Of a DNA stretch of 64,000 nucleotides, positions 25,638 to 35,306 are shown in pieces. A program made the translations under genes and the position numbers. The notes beneath the pieces are model-generated. The model was not told the origin of the DNA. It did not search any database and was given only the letters and a program-made list of their open reading frames with translations. Numbering within the stretch: position 1 is the first letter of the stretch; every line of letters starts with the position of its first letter. Origin of the DNA: Marinisporobacter balticus (lineage in GTDB: Bacteria > Bacillota > Clostridia > Peptostreptococcales > Thermotaleaceae); assembly GCF_004345705.1 (NCBI RefSeq), contig NZ_SLWV01000002.1:1-64000 (forward strand). Reading direction: 5' to 3'.

Positions 25638-27026
25638 TTAACTCCTCTCTTGTATATATTCTACGATTTCCTCCATTCGCATTCCCCTCGACCCTTTTAC
25701 AAGAACCGCATCCTCTTCCTTTAATATTTTTTCTAATATATAAATCGTTTCTTGATTATTTTTACATGAAAAAACTTGTCTTTCGTCCATCCCTGTTTCT
25801 TTTGCGCCGTTAGCAATATATCTAGCATCTTTTCCTACAGCAATTAATACATCTACAGCTTTTCCTGCTTCACACCCTACATCATAGTGCCCTTGCTTTG
25901 CATATTCACCCATTTCAAGCATATCTCCTAAAATTGCTATTTTTCTATGCTTCTCCATTTTCCTTAGTACAGATAGTGCTGCACGCATTGAGTCAGGGCT
26001 TGCATTATATGCATCGTTAATCACTTTTATTTTTTCGTTTGTAGTCATCACATTTAATCTCATTTTACTATTTTTAAATTCTTCTATCCCTTCCTGAATC
26101 AACTTCATAGCAACATGAAAATGCAACCCTACAGCAATAGCACATAAAGCATTGTAGATATTGTGTTCTCCTGGAACATTTAATATAAAAGGATAAATCT
26201 TATCATGAATGCAAACATCAAAACGAATGCCCTCTTCTCCTAAATCCTTTATATTTATTGCTTGATAGTTACAATTATTTCCAAATCCGATAAAACATTT
26301 ATTATAATTGCACGCTTTATCTTTTATGGTTTTCAGGAGTGGATCATCACCATTTATGACTAATGTACTTTTTTTATCAAAATAATTAGTAATCTCCATT
26401 TTTGCTTTCATAATATTTTCTTGAGAGCCTAAATGTTCAATATGAGATAATCCAACGTTTGTAATAACCGCAATTTCTGGCTTTACTAATCCTGCAAGGA
26501 GATCAATTTCGCCAAAACTGCTCATCCCCATTTCAAATATGGCTAGTTCATGTGCCTTCTTTAAATGCAAAGCTGTCAAGGGCAACCCTATATGATTATT
26601 AAAGTTTCCTTTATTTTTTAAAACTTTATATTTCTTTGCCAGTACGCAGTATATCATATCCTTTGTAGAAGTTTTCCCCGTACTACCTGTAACTCCTATA
26701 ATAGGGATATTGAATTTCAAACAATAATATTTAGCAAGATCCTGTAAAGCTTTTAAAGTATCCTTTACTTTTATAATATTTAAATGAGGATACTTAAGAA
26801 AATTTTCTTCAGTCCATTCGCTTGTTATTACGGCTATAGCCCCCAAACTTACAGCATTTTCAATATAATCATGTCCATTAAATTTTTCACCCACCAATGG
26901 AATGAACAATTCATTTTTAATGATACTTCTTGAATCTGTCGAAACTCCGTAAATAATATCTTCACTATTTCCTCTTACCAATTCCCCCTTTGTACCTTCT
27001 ATTACTTCTGTTATCCTAATTTCCAT
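25638..27026 (-). CDS. murF: UDP-MurNAc-tripeptide:D-Ala-D-Ala ligase MurF
   Basis: Adds D-Ala-D-Ala to complete the pentapeptide. ATP loop GVTGSTGKTSTKDMI, then ITNVGLSHIEHLGS, NDAYNASPDSMRAAL and ILGDMLEMGEYA. 462 residues. The ATG overlaps the end of murE by 11 bp, so the two are translationally coupled. Confidence 0.97.
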   Translation of the reverse strand: MEIRITEVIEGTKGELVRGNSEDIIYGVSTDSRSIIKNELFIPLVGEKFNGHDYIENAVSLGAIAVITSEWTEENFLKYPHLNIIKVKDTLKALQDLAKYYCLKFNIPIIGVTGSTGKTSTKDMIYCVLAKKYKVLKNKGNFNNHIGLPLTALHLKKAHELAIFEMGMSSFGEIDLLAGLVKPEIAVITNVGLSHIEHLGSQENIMKAKMEITNYFDKKSTLVINGDDPLLKTIKDKACNYNKCFIGFGNNCNYQAINIKDLGEEGIRFDVCIHDKIYPFILNVPGEHNIYNALCAIAVGLHFHVAMKLIQEGIEEFKNSKMRLNVMTTNEKIKVINDAYNASPDSMRAALSVLRKMEKHRKIAILGDMLEMGEYAKQGHYDVGCEAGKAVDVLIAVGKDARYIANGAKETGMDERQVFSCKNNQETIYILEKILKEEDAVLVKGSRGMRMEEIVEYIQERS

Positions 27027-28488
27027 CTAGCATTTCCTCCCTCAGTATTTCCTGAGATACTTTTTTATCATCAAAATCAATAATTTTTTTCCCAATGATT
27101 TGGTAAGTTTCATGTCCTTTTCCTGCAATTAAAATAATATCGTCAGGTTCACTTATTTTTATAGCTTCTCTTATAGCTTCTTTTCTATCTACTATCATTT
27201 TATATTTGCAATTTGTCTTTTTTATTCCTACTTCAACATCTTTTATGATTTCATCTGGTTTTTCTGATCTTGGATTATCACTTGTAATTATACAAAAATC
27301 CGAAAGTTCTCCAGCAATTTCTCCCATCATCGGCCGCTTCGTCTTATCTCTATCACCGCCACACCCAAATACAGTAATAATTTTACCTTTTACAAATTCT
27401 TTTATAGTATCTAGTGCATTTTCAAGGGCATCTGGTGTATGGGAATAATCCACGATAATCGTATATTTCCCTGTATTTTCAACCGCCTCAAATCTTCCTA
27501 ACACACCCTTTATAGATTCAATACCTTTTTTTATTTGTTCAAAATTATATCCTAAAACATAGGAAACAGCCATGGCTGCTAATGCATTATACACGGAGAA
27601 CATGCCTGGCGTTGAAATTTTTATATGCCCTTCAAATTCAGGCGTAACCAATGTAAATTCAGTTCCTTTTGGAGAAATCGTAATATCTTTTGCATAAATT
27701 TCCGCTTTTTTTTCAATCCCATAAGTAATAAGCTTTGCATCTAAATTTTTCACTTCATTGGCAATTTCTGCCCCATATTGATCATCAATATTTATAATAT
27801 TTGCTAGAGAAGTTTGATAGAAAAGCTTTGCCTTTGCATTTTTATAATTTTCTATATTTTTATGAAAATCTAAATGATCACGTGTCAAATTTGTAAACAC
27901 ACCGATTTTATAGTTGATCCCTGCAACCCGATCTAAATCTAGTGAGTGGGATGAAACCTCCATAGCACAGCTATTTACATTTAACCCAAGCATTTCTTTA
28001 AATAAGCTTTGTAGTTCTAAAGATTCAGGTGTCGTATTATTTGCTTTATATTCTTTATCCAGAATTTTATGAGATATGGTTCCTATTAAACCGCAATGAA
28101 CACTATTTTTTTCTAAAATATTCTTTATTAAGTGCGTTGTGGTTGTCTTTCCATTTGTACCTGTAACCCCTATTATATGCATATTTTTTGTTGGATGTTT
28201 AAAGAAGTTTGCAGAAATCAAGGCTAATGCTTTCCTACTATTTTCCACCCTTATTATGGTAATTCCTTTTATAGGTGGAATATTTTTTTCAACAATCAAT
28301 GCTTTTGCACCTTTTTTAATCACTTGCTCAATATACTCGTGTCCATCTGTTTTCAATCCTATAATGCAGGCAAATAAATAATTTTCATCTACCTTTCTAG
28401 AATCATACGCAATTCCTGTTATATCTATAGCTTCTTCTCCTACTAAATCCATGATAGCTATATTTTTTAATAATTCATTTAATTTCAT
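27016..28488 (-). CDS. murE: UDP-MurNAc-dipeptide:2,6-diaminopimelate ligase MurE
   Basis: Adds the third stem-peptide residue. ATP loop GVTGTNGKTTTTHLI and NLTRDHLDFH; the substrate-selecting loop reads DNPRSEKP, the diaminopimelate-type DNPR motif, so the third residue should be meso-DAP. The start chosen is the ATG at 28488 behind AAGGAG; longer upstream reading has no ribosome binding site. 490 residues. Confidence 0.97.
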   Translation of the reverse strand: MKLNELLKNIAIMDLVGEEAIDITGIAYDSRKVDENYLFACIIGLKTDGHEYIEQVIKKGAKALIVEKNIPPIKGITIIRVENSRKALALISANFFKHPTKNMHIIGVTGTNGKTTTTHLIKNILEKNSVHCGLIGTISHKILDKEYKANNTTPESLELQSLFKEMLGLNVNSCAMEVSSHSLDLDRVAGINYKIGVFTNLTRDHLDFHKNIENYKNAKAKLFYQTSLANIINIDDQYGAEIANEVKNLDAKLITYGIEKKAEIYAKDITISPKGTEFTLVTPEFEGHIKISTPGMFSVYNALAAMAVSYVLGYNFEQIKKGIESIKGVLGRFEAVENTGKYTIIVDYSHTPDALENALDTIKEFVKGKIITVFGCGGDRDKTKRPMMGEIAGELSDFCIITSDNPRSEKPDEIIKDVEVGIKKTNCKYKMIVDRKEAIREAIKISEPDDIILIAGKGHETYQIIGKKIIDFDDKKVSQEILREEMLDGN

Positions 28489-28563
28489 AACATCGCTCCT
28501 TATGTAAAGGTTTCCCATTTTTTTATTATAGACTATGATGTGCATTCATAAACAAAACTCACG

Positions 28564-28613
28564 AAAAGGCAACTTAATTCAAAGTAATCTTACTTCGACC
28601 TAAGTTGCCTTTG
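28564..28613 (-). terminator. terminator between spoVD and murE
   Basis: A long hairpin with outer arms AAAAGGCAACTTA (28564-28576) and TAAGTTGCCTTTG (28601-28613) and an inner stem, followed by TTTTCG on the minus strand. It divides the dcw cluster into mraZ-spoVD and murE-murG units. Confidence 0.7.
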
Positions 28614-28679
28614 CTATTTGGTTTGTTTCCATTATACCACATATTTTTAAAAATGATTATTTTTACTATTTGCTAAAAG

Positions 28680-30674
28680 CTAGTTTGTAGCATCCTTTTT
28701 TAAATACAAAATAATAATAGAGTTTTCTTCAATTTTTGCTCCTGGTTTTGGAAATTGTTCTACAATGATCGTATCTGGATTTTCAACATAAATCGGTTCT
28801 GTTTCATATTGTAATTTACGTTCTCCCAAAACCTTTGTTGCCTCTTTTAAGGATAAATTCCTAACTTCTGGAACAATCACTTCATTTTTCCTATATTCTT
28901 TTGCTTCCTCTTCATTAAATTTCGGTTCTACATCTAAATATCTTAATGTATCCTTTAATATTGCATGGGCTACTGGTGCTGCCGTCTGACTTCCAAAGTG
29001 GGTTCCTTGTGGCTCATCAATGACTACTAGTACAGCAAGTTTTGGGTCATCTACTGGTGCAAGCGAAATAAAAGAAGAATATACTTTTCCCTTAGCATAC
29101 TTCCCATCTACAATCTTATCTGCTGTTCCCGTTTTTCCACCTATTCTATATCCTGGAATATATGCTTTCTTACCTGAACCTTCTGATACAACAGATTCCA
29201 TAATCAATCGTAATTCTTTAGATGTTTTTTCTGATAAAACCTGTCGAATCATCTTTGGTTCATATCGGTTAATCACATTTCCAGAATCGTCTACCAGTTC
29301 TTTCACAATTCTTGGTTCCATTAATTTCCCATCATTTCCAATAGCAGATATGGCATTAATCAACTGTAAAGGGGTTACAGATATTCCCTGTCCATAAGAT
29401 ATTGTTCCTAATTCTACAGGTCCTACATATTTTTTATTTTGTAAAATAGCGCGACCTTCTCCTGGTAAATCAATTCCTGTAAGTTTATCAAAACCAAAAG
29501 ACTCTATATAATCATAATATTTTTCAACCCCTAACCTTTGACCAACTTCTACAAATACTGGGTTGCATGAATTTTGTACAGCTTGTGTAAAAGTTTCTGA
29601 TCCATGGGGATTATAATATCTCCAACATCTTAGCTTTTGCCCTGCCACCATAATATATCCTTTATCATAAAAGGGTGAATTTGGTGTGACTACCCCTTCT
29701 TCTAACCCAGCAGCTGATGTAATTAACTTAAATGTGGATCCTGGCTCATACGTATCACTAATGATTGGATTTCTCCACATTTCATTCCACATTTTTTGCT
29801 TAGCCTTGTTGTCTAAGCTTTCATAAAGCCTTCGGTTATTTTCATCTATAGGTATCCTTGGATTATTCGGATCATAATCAGGCTTTACGGTCATAGCCAA
29901 AATATCCCCTGTTTTCGGCTCCATCACAATGGTAAAAACTCTCTTAGCTTGTGTTTGTGCCAATCCATCATTTACTGCTTTTTCCACAAAATGTTGAATC
30001 ACTTCATCAATGGTAAGTACTACATTTAATCCATTCTCTGCTTTATAATATTTTTCCGTTCCGTAAGGAAGCTGTCTTCCTACTACATCCGTGTTTTTTA
30101 TCCATCTTCCAGGTAACCCACTTAAATATTTATCATATTCAAGTTCAATCCCCACAAGCCCTCGATTATCATCTGTTGTATGTCCAATGACCTGTGCAGC
30201 AAAATTTCCAAATGGATAGTGCCTTCTATTATCTTCTGCAATCCATATCCCCTCTAGTTTTCCTTTTCGAATAGCATCTGCTTTATCTTTATCAATCCAT
30301 TTTTTAATCTTAATCAATCCAACATTTTTTTTCGTTAAGGTTTCCTTTAACTCCTTTTCATCCATTTCAAGGATGTCAGCAAGTGTTTCTGTAACATGAT
30401 CAATTTTTTTTATTTGAGCAGGTCTTGCCCAGACTGTATTTGTACTTGCACTAATAGCCAATTCTTTTCCATTCCTATCGTATATTGTTCCTCTTTTTGC
30501 AGGAATTGGAATATCTCTTGTTTGCTGAATATGTGCTAACTGTCTGTATTTCTCTCCCTGTACAATTTGAATCCATCCGATTCTAGCTACAAGCCCAAAT
30601 AAAGTAATACTTACAAAAAACAACAGCAAAACCAGTCTTTTTTTGTTACCAATACTCGTAATAGACGTTGCCAA
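28680..30674 (-). CDS. spoVD: SpoVD/FtsI-type penicillin-binding transpeptidase
   Basis: Class B PBP, 664 residues. One N-terminal membrane helix (about 13-33), PBP dimerisation domain, transpeptidase domain with the SxxK motif in EPGSTFKLITS, SCN in QNSCNPVF and KTG in GGKTGTADK, then one C-terminal PASTA domain from about 595. It crosslinks peptidoglycan with its SEDS partner FtsW/SpoVE. The PASTA domain favours the SpoVD type, but it may serve as FtsI as well. Confidence 0.93.
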   Translation of the reverse strand: MATSITSIGNKKRLVLLLFFVSITLFGLVARIGWIQIVQGEKYRQLAHIQQTRDIPIPAKRGTIYDRNGKELAISASTNTVWARPAQIKKIDHVTETLADILEMDEKELKETLTKKNVGLIKIKKWIDKDKADAIRKGKLEGIWIAEDNRRHYPFGNFAAQVIGHTTDDNRGLVGIELEYDKYLSGLPGRWIKNTDVVGRQLPYGTEKYYKAENGLNVVLTIDEVIQHFVEKAVNDGLAQTQAKRVFTIVMEPKTGDILAMTVKPDYDPNNPRIPIDENNRRLYESLDNKAKQKMWNEMWRNPIISDTYEPGSTFKLITSAAGLEEGVVTPNSPFYDKGYIMVAGQKLRCWRYYNPHGSETFTQAVQNSCNPVFVEVGQRLGVEKYYDYIESFGFDKLTGIDLPGEGRAILQNKKYVGPVELGTISYGQGISVTPLQLINAISAIGNDGKLMEPRIVKELVDDSGNVINRYEPKMIRQVLSEKTSKELRLIMESVVSEGSGKKAYIPGYRIGGKTGTADKIVDGKYAKGKVYSSFISLAPVDDPKLAVLVVIDEPQGTHFGSQTAAPVAHAILKDTLRYLDVEPKFNEEEAKEYRKNEVIVPEVRNLSLKEATKVLGERKLQYETEPIYVENPDTIIVEQFPKPGAKIEENSIIILYLKKDATN

Positions 30675-30695
30675 TGCTACTGCCCCCCATGTTAA

Positions 30696-31190
30696 CTAGT
30701 CTAATAGGGTAAATAGTTTATGTACGGTTCCTTTTATACCTGCTATTATACTAGTTTTCTTTTCTTTTTCTAATTTTGCTTTCTCTTTTGCATTTGCAGA
30801 TTTCGGCATTTTACTGTTATCTACACTTAAAAATACCATTTGCGTTTTTTCAGGATACTGCATGCCTAATTCTTCTTTTGCGCTTTTCTCTATAATATCG
30901 CTTCTCTTTATCCCTTCAACATCTACCCTTAGGTTCTCAGCAACTCCCTCTAGTTGCTCAATCTCCTTATTCAAACCATTGACTTTATATTTTAGTTCTG
31001 AAACCTTCACGTATCCTAATAAAATACCGATACATAAACTAGCAATAATGATAATACTCAAAATCATTTGCACCTTATGAATGGTTTTGATTTTTTTGCT
31101 TTCTTTATGCTTGTTTGCATTGTTCTTTTTAGGCGGTTGATATATAGCTTCTTCTTCAAGATAATTATATTTTCTTTGTGCTACTACCAA
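30696..31190 (-). CDS. ftsL: cell division protein FtsL
   Basis: Bitopic divisome protein, 164 residues: a basic N-terminal tail, one membrane helix (about 40-60), then a leucine-zipper-like coiled coil (SELKYKVNGLNKEIEQLEG). Little sequence conservation; called by topology and its place between rsmH and spoVD. TTG start behind GGGGGGA. Confidence 0.85.
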   Translation of the reverse strand: MVVAQRKYNYLEEEAIYQPPKKNNANKHKESKKIKTIHKVQMILSIIIIASLCIGILLGYVKVSELKYKVNGLNKEIEQLEGVAENLRVDVEGIKRSDIIEKSAKEELGMQYPEKTQMVFLSVDNSKMPKSANAKEKAKLEKEKKTSIIAGIKGTVHKLFTLLD

Positions 31191-31220
31191 ATTTATTCCC
31201 CCCTTCTCACTTTTAGAACA

Positions 31221-32156
31221 TTAAGCCTTTTCTGCTACTCTAAGTTTTGCACTTCTAGATCTTGGATTTTTCTCTACTTCTACCGCTGATGGTAATATCG
31301 GTTTTTTGGTTATTCTTTTTATATCTGCTTTTCCATTACATCTGCATATAGGATATTCTGGTGGACATTTACACACCGTACTTAAATCTTTAAAAGTATT
31401 TTTTACAATTCTGTCTTCTAATGAATGGAAGGTAATGATACAAATCCGCCCCCCCGGGTTTAAATTTTCTGAAATGTCTCGAATCGTTTGTTCTAATATA
31501 CCTAATTCATTATTTACTTCTATCCTTATAGCTTGAAAAGTTCTCTTTGCAGGATGTGGTCCATCTCGTCTAGCAGCTGATGGCACTGCTTTTTTTATAA
31601 TATCAACGACTTCTCCTGTCGTACGGATTACTTTATTATTTCTCTCTTCAACAATAAAGTTCGCAATACGCTTTGCCCATCGTTCTTCTCCATATTCTTT
31701 GATTACACGCACTAGTTCTTCCTCTTCATAATTATTTATAACATCTTTTGCGCTAAATGCTTTTGTTTGATCCATTCTCATATCTAGTGGTGCATCTTGC
31801 ATATATGAAAAGCCTCTACTTCCTTCATCCAATTGATAAGAAGATACACCTATATCCATAATCATTCCATCAATTTTTGAGATATTATGCTTAGCTAATA
31901 TGTTTTTAATATTTGAAAAATTATCATGCACAAAGATTTTTTTATTTTGATATTTTTCTAGTCTCTTTGATGCCGTATTAAGTGCATCCTTGTCTTGATC
32001 TATCCCTATAAACAATCCGTCTTTACCTAAACACTCACAAATTTTAGATGCATGTCCACCACCTCCAAGTGTACCGTCCACATATATGCCATTTGATTTT
32101 ATATTTAGATTTTCAATTGTCTCTTCTAGCAACACTGAAACATGTTCAAAATTCAA
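31221..32156 (-). CDS. rsmH: 16S rRNA (cytosine1402-N4)-methyltransferase RsmH
   Basis: SAM-dependent methyltransferase of 16S rRNA (MraW). N-terminus HVSVLLEETIENL, SAM motif YVDGTLGGGGHASKI, DIGVSSYQLDEGSRGFSY and RTFQAIRIEVNNEL are all family hallmarks. 311 residues. It sits between mraZ and ftsL. Confidence 0.98.
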   Translation of the reverse strand: MNFEHVSVLLEETIENLNIKSNGIYVDGTLGGGGHASKICECLGKDGLFIGIDQDKDALNTASKRLEKYQNKKIFVHDNFSNIKNILAKHNISKIDGMIMDIGVSSYQLDEGSRGFSYMQDAPLDMRMDQTKAFSAKDVINNYEEEELVRVIKEYGEERWAKRIANFIVEERNNKVIRTTGEVVDIIKKAVPSAARRDGPHPAKRTFQAIRIEVNNELGILEQTIRDISENLNPGGRICIITFHSLEDRIVKNTFKDLSTVCKCPPEYPICRCNGKADIKRITKKPILPSAVEVEKNPRSRSAKLRVAEKA

Positions 32157-32214
32157 ATCTTCACCTGCTCTCTCAAGTTTTAAAAGTAGTATCTGTCTTT
32201 CTTTAAAAAAATAT

Positions 32215-32646
32215 TTAAATGCCTAGTTCAACCATTTTTTCAGCAATATCATCATAACTTAAATCAGCAGTTTTATTATAGATCTGCCACTGCTCACCGC
32301 TCCAAATTTCTACCCTTGTGGATACGCCAATACTCACAATCTCCTTATCCATCTTCCCATGTATTCTTAAATTAGGTGGAATAATTATTCTCCCTTGCTT
32401 ATCCAGCTCGCACTCTGTTGCACCAGAGAAAAAAAATCTTACAAAAGCGCGTGCATCTTTACTGGTTAAAGGTAGCTCTCTCAATTTTTTTTCGATACTT
32501 TTCCATTCGTCTTGTGGATAGACAAACAAACAATGATCTAGCCCCTTTGTGATAATAAATTTTTCACCTAACGCTTCTCTAAATTTAGAAGGAATAATCA
32601 CTCTTCCTTTTGCATCAATTGTATGAAAATATTCTCCAATAAACAA
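32215..32646 (-). CDS. mraZ: transcriptional regulator MraZ
   Basis: AbrB-like DNA-binding ring protein that regulates the dcw operon. Two SpoVT-AbrB repeats: EYFHTIDAKGRVIIPSKFR and ECELDKQGRIIIPPNLR. I prefer the TTG at 32646 (giving MFIGEYFH) because it matches the usual family N-terminus and lies 5-6 bases from GGGGTGG; an ATG at 32661 overlaps that site. Three 10-bp operator repeats lie just upstream. Confidence 0.95.
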   Translation of the reverse strand: MFIGEYFHTIDAKGRVIIPSKFREALGEKFIITKGLDHCLFVYPQDEWKSIEKKLRELPLTSKDARAFVRFFFSGATECELDKQGRIIIPPNLRIHGKMDKEIVSIGVSTRVEIWSGEQWQIYNKTADLSYDDIAEKMVELGI

Positions 32647-32672
32647 ATTCTTCCACCCCATTTTGGGAAAAA

Positions 32673-32702
32673 GTCACCACTTCCTACCACTTATCACCAC
32701 TT
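32673..32702 (-). promoter_or_regulatory. MraZ operator: three 10-bp repeats
   Basis: On the minus strand AAGTGGTGAT, AAGTGGTAGG and AAGTGGTGAC follow one another without gaps. MraZ is known to bind short G-rich repeats (TGGG or GTGG type) spaced 10 bp apart in front of its own gene, so this is the likely autoregulatory site of the dcw promoter. Confidence 0.75.
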
Positions 32703-32789
32703 TTCTATTATTTCTATACCTTTATGAAAATTCCTTCTAGAATAATCTTTTTTTTATTAGGCATAAATTACTATCTTTAGACAAAAAAA

Positions 32790-32812
32790 CCTTTAAGCGT
32801 AAAGCTTAAAGG
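32790..32812 (-). terminator. terminator after the Spo0E-like gene
   Basis: A 9-bp stem CCTTTAAGC/GCTTAAAGG with a short loop, then GTTTTTTTG on the minus strand. Confidence 0.75.
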
Positions 32813-32832
32813 CATTTCTTAATGATCATAGC

Positions 32833-32967
32833 TTATTTATTTTTATAAAATGCAATGATGAGTTTGTCTAATTCAACGCTTGCATTATAAATCTCCTCAT
32901 AGCTACATCCAAATTTTATAAGATCATTTAACTTATTCCTTACTCTCTCTATATCTCTTTTTGCCAT
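32833..32967 (-). CDS. Spo0E-like aspartyl-phosphate phosphatase family peptide
   Basis: A 44-residue peptide (MAKRDIERVRNKLNDLIKFG...). It has the two-helix Spo0E layout with the signature S-x-E-L-D-x-L-I in NASVELDKLIIAFY. Family members dephosphorylate Spo0A~P or related regulators and delay sporulation. GAGGTG precedes the ATG and a TTGACA/TAATAT promoter lies upstream; a terminator follows, so it is a one-gene unit. Too short for most automatic callers. Confidence 0.8.
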   Translation of the reverse strand: MAKRDIERVRNKLNDLIKFGCSYEEIYNASVELDKLIIAFYKNK

Positions 32968-33018
32968 CTGCCACACCTCATATTTCATTAATAAAATAAA
33001 TTGAACTCGAATATTATT

Positions 33019-33047
33019 ATATTATTACAATTTGAAATATATGTCAA
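33019..33047 (-). promoter_or_regulatory. sigma-A-type promoter of the Spo0E-like gene
   Basis: Minus strand TTGACA (33042-33047), 17-bp spacer, TAATAT (33019-33024), about 50 bp upstream of the start codon. Confidence 0.6.
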
Positions 33048-33139
33048 CATTATAATATGACAGCATAATTACAATTATATTACATTTTTGTATATTTCTA
33101 AAAAAACTTTGGATTTTCTTAAATTTATTTCGACTCTAT

Positions 33140-33871
33140 TTATATCTTGCTTTTTCTTTTACCAATATATATGATGGTGCCTGCTGCAATGATTACTCCT
33201 ACACTCATTAATTGTGCTGCTCTAAATGATCCAAGCATCAAGCTATCTGTCCTTAACCCTTCTATGAAAAATCTAGCCGTTGAATAAAGTGCCGCATACA
33301 ATAAGAATAACTCCCCATTAAATTTTTTCTTTTTATCATACCAAAGTAAAAAACAAAATATTAAAAAATTCCATATAGATTCATAAAGAAATGTTGGATG
33401 CACCCGTATACCATCTACCATGATCCCCCATGGTAAATCTGTAGGCCCTCCATGGGCTTCTTGATTGATAAAGTTCCCCCATCTCCCAATTGCTTGTCCT
33501 AAAATAATACTTGGAGCACATATATCCGCCATTTTTTTAAACGAAATATTATTTTTCTTACAAAAAAAATATCCTACTAAAAGACCTCCTATGACGCCTC
33601 CATGAATGGCTAACCCCCCTTGTCGAACATTAATCATACTAAGCACATCACCCACATATGCATTCCAGTTAAAAATTACATAATAGGCTCTTGCCCCAAT
33701 AATGGCTGCAGGAATTGCAAACAAGAGTAAATCTAGCACTTTTTCTTCATGAATATTTTCTTTTTTTGCTCTTTTGATTGCCAATACTGCCCCAAGTACT
33801 ATTCCTGTCGAAATAAGAATTCCATACCATCTTATATCTAGTCCAAACAATTTAAATGCCACTGGATCCAA
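33140..33871 (-). CDS. lgt: prolipoprotein diacylglyceryl transferase Lgt
   Basis: Membrane enzyme that attaches diacylglycerol to the lipobox cysteine of preprolipoproteins such as PstS and TctC in this window. Seven or so spans; signature GRWGNFINQEAHGGPT and the HGG motif in GGLAIHGGVIGG. I use the TTG at 33871, 8 bases after AAGGAG; the GTG at 33880 overlaps that site. It is monocistronic between the Spo0E-like gene and the M16 pair. Confidence 0.95.
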   Translation of the reverse strand: MDPVAFKLFGLDIRWYGILISTGIVLGAVLAIKRAKKENIHEEKVLDLLLFAIPAAIIGARAYYVIFNWNAYVGDVLSMINVRQGGLAIHGGVIGGLLVGYFFCKKNNISFKKMADICAPSIILGQAIGRWGNFINQEAHGGPTDLPWGIMVDGIRVHPTFLYESIWNFLIFCFLLWYDKKKKFNGELFLLYAALYSTARFFIEGLRTDSLMLGSFRAAQLMSVGVIIAAGTIIYIGKRKSKI

Positions 33872-33955
33872 TAAAATCACTCCTTAAAATACAATTTTAT
33901 CTCGCCAACGAAATTATTCACTCACGTTCATAATTTCCGTTGCTCAAAATAATTT

Positions 33956-33978
33956 GGTTGTCAGCAATGCTGACAACC
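33956..33978 (-). terminator. terminator after the M16 peptidase pair
   Basis: An 11-bp perfect stem (GGTTGTCAGCA / TGCTGACAACC) with a one-base centre, followed on the minus strand by AAATTATTTT. A second, weaker inverted repeat lies at 33905-33942. Confidence 0.6.
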
Positions 33979-34017
33979 ATCATATATATTATAATGAATT
34001 TTTACCTATTATTCAAA

Positions 34018-35304
34018 TCATTTTGGGCTGATAATAGATAGCACACATCTTTCTTCACAAAAATGTGCATGAAATCTTTTTTGTACAGTTTCAAATTCTA
34101 TTTCCTTTAATGCCTTTAAATAATCAAAAATATTGATCCCTTTAAAGTAGTAAGAGACAAAAGTTGTTGCAATAAATTCCACAGAATTGTAATAGCTTAA
34201 ATGCTCTCCTATTTGTTTACTCTTTATTCTTTCAAAATCTGCTTCATTCAATCCTGTACTTTTTATTTCTTCAATATATGCAAGTACTTTTTCTAAAACT
34301 TTTTTAGGATTTTTAGATTCTCCACCTAACATAGAGTAGCCATACTCCACTTCCCCAGTATATTCATTTTCAAATGTATCATTAATGAGCCCTTCTTCAT
34401 AGAGGCTCGTGTATAAATCTGAACTCTTACCAAACAATAAATCTAATAATATCTTTGTAGCAATGTCTTTTCTTAATATCTTATCTACAGACAAATCATT
34501 GTCTATATCTTTAAAAGCAATATTAAATAATGGGATAGACACATCTAACTTTTCTTCGATGATACTTTGTACAATACGATCTGGTTCTACAGGATAGATT
34601 CTCTCTATTTTATTTTCAAGCTTTTCTTTTTTCTTTTGATTTTTTTCTACGATAGAACATACTTTATCACAGTCTACATCTCCTACAACAAATACAATCA
34701 TATTTGAAGGATCATAAAAAGTGTTATAGCACTTATAGAGATCTTCCTTTGTGATTTTACTGATGCTCTCTACAGTTCCTGCGATATCAATTTTCACTGG
34801 ATAATCATGGTACATTGCTTTTAACCCATTAAAAAACACTTTCCAATTTGGATTGTCTTCATACATCTTTATTTCCTGTCCAATAATTCCTTTTTCTTTT
34901 TCCACATTTTCATCGGTAAAATAAGGCGACTGCACAAAATTGATCAAAAGCTCTAAATTCTCATAAAACCGATCTGTAGATGAAAATAAATAGCAAGTAG
35001 AAGTAAAATTTGTATATGCATTTACATTCGAACCCAACTCTGAAAACTTATCAAATATGCTTCCTTCAGGCTCTTCAAACAACTTGTGCTCTAAAAAATG
35101 TGCAATCCCATCAGGTACTTTCGTTATATCCTTTTCCCCAGGTATAATAAACTGACTTTCATTCGATCCATAATTTGTTGCAAATATAGCATATTGTTTT
35201 GTATACCCTTCCTTTGGCATAAAAATGACTTTTAGACCATTTGGCAATTCCTTTAAAAACATTTTTTCTTTTAACACTTTGTTTTCTATTGTTTGCATTG
35301 TCAT
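34018..35304 (-). CDS. M16 family zinc peptidase (YmfH-like)
   Basis: 428-residue insulinase/processing-peptidase family protein. The inverted zinc motif HFLEH is present (about residue 70), with distal acidic residues in ENVEKEKGIIGQEIKMYED, so this is the catalytically competent member of the pair. The start codon overlaps no gene and is preceded by AGGAGGTG. It lies 2 bp downstream of the second M16 gene, the usual YmfF-YmfH arrangement in Firmicutes. Substrate unknown. Confidence 0.88.
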   Translation of the reverse strand: MTMQTIENKVLKEKMFLKELPNGLKVIFMPKEGYTKQYAIFATNYGSNESQFIIPGEKDITKVPDGIAHFLEHKLFEEPEGSIFDKFSELGSNVNAYTNFTSTCYLFSSTDRFYENLELLINFVQSPYFTDENVEKEKGIIGQEIKMYEDNPNWKVFFNGLKAMYHDYPVKIDIAGTVESISKITKEDLYKCYNTFYDPSNMIVFVVGDVDCDKVCSIVEKNQKKKEKLENKIERIYPVEPDRIVQSIIEEKLDVSIPLFNIAFKDIDNDLSVDKILRKDIATKILLDLLFGKSSDLYTSLYEEGLINDTFENEYTGEVEYGYSMLGGESKNPKKVLEKVLAYIEEIKSTGLNEADFERIKSKQIGEHLSYYNSVEFIATTFVSYYFKGINIFDYLKALKEIEFETVQKRFHAHFCEERCVLSIISPK

Positions 35305-35306
35305 AT

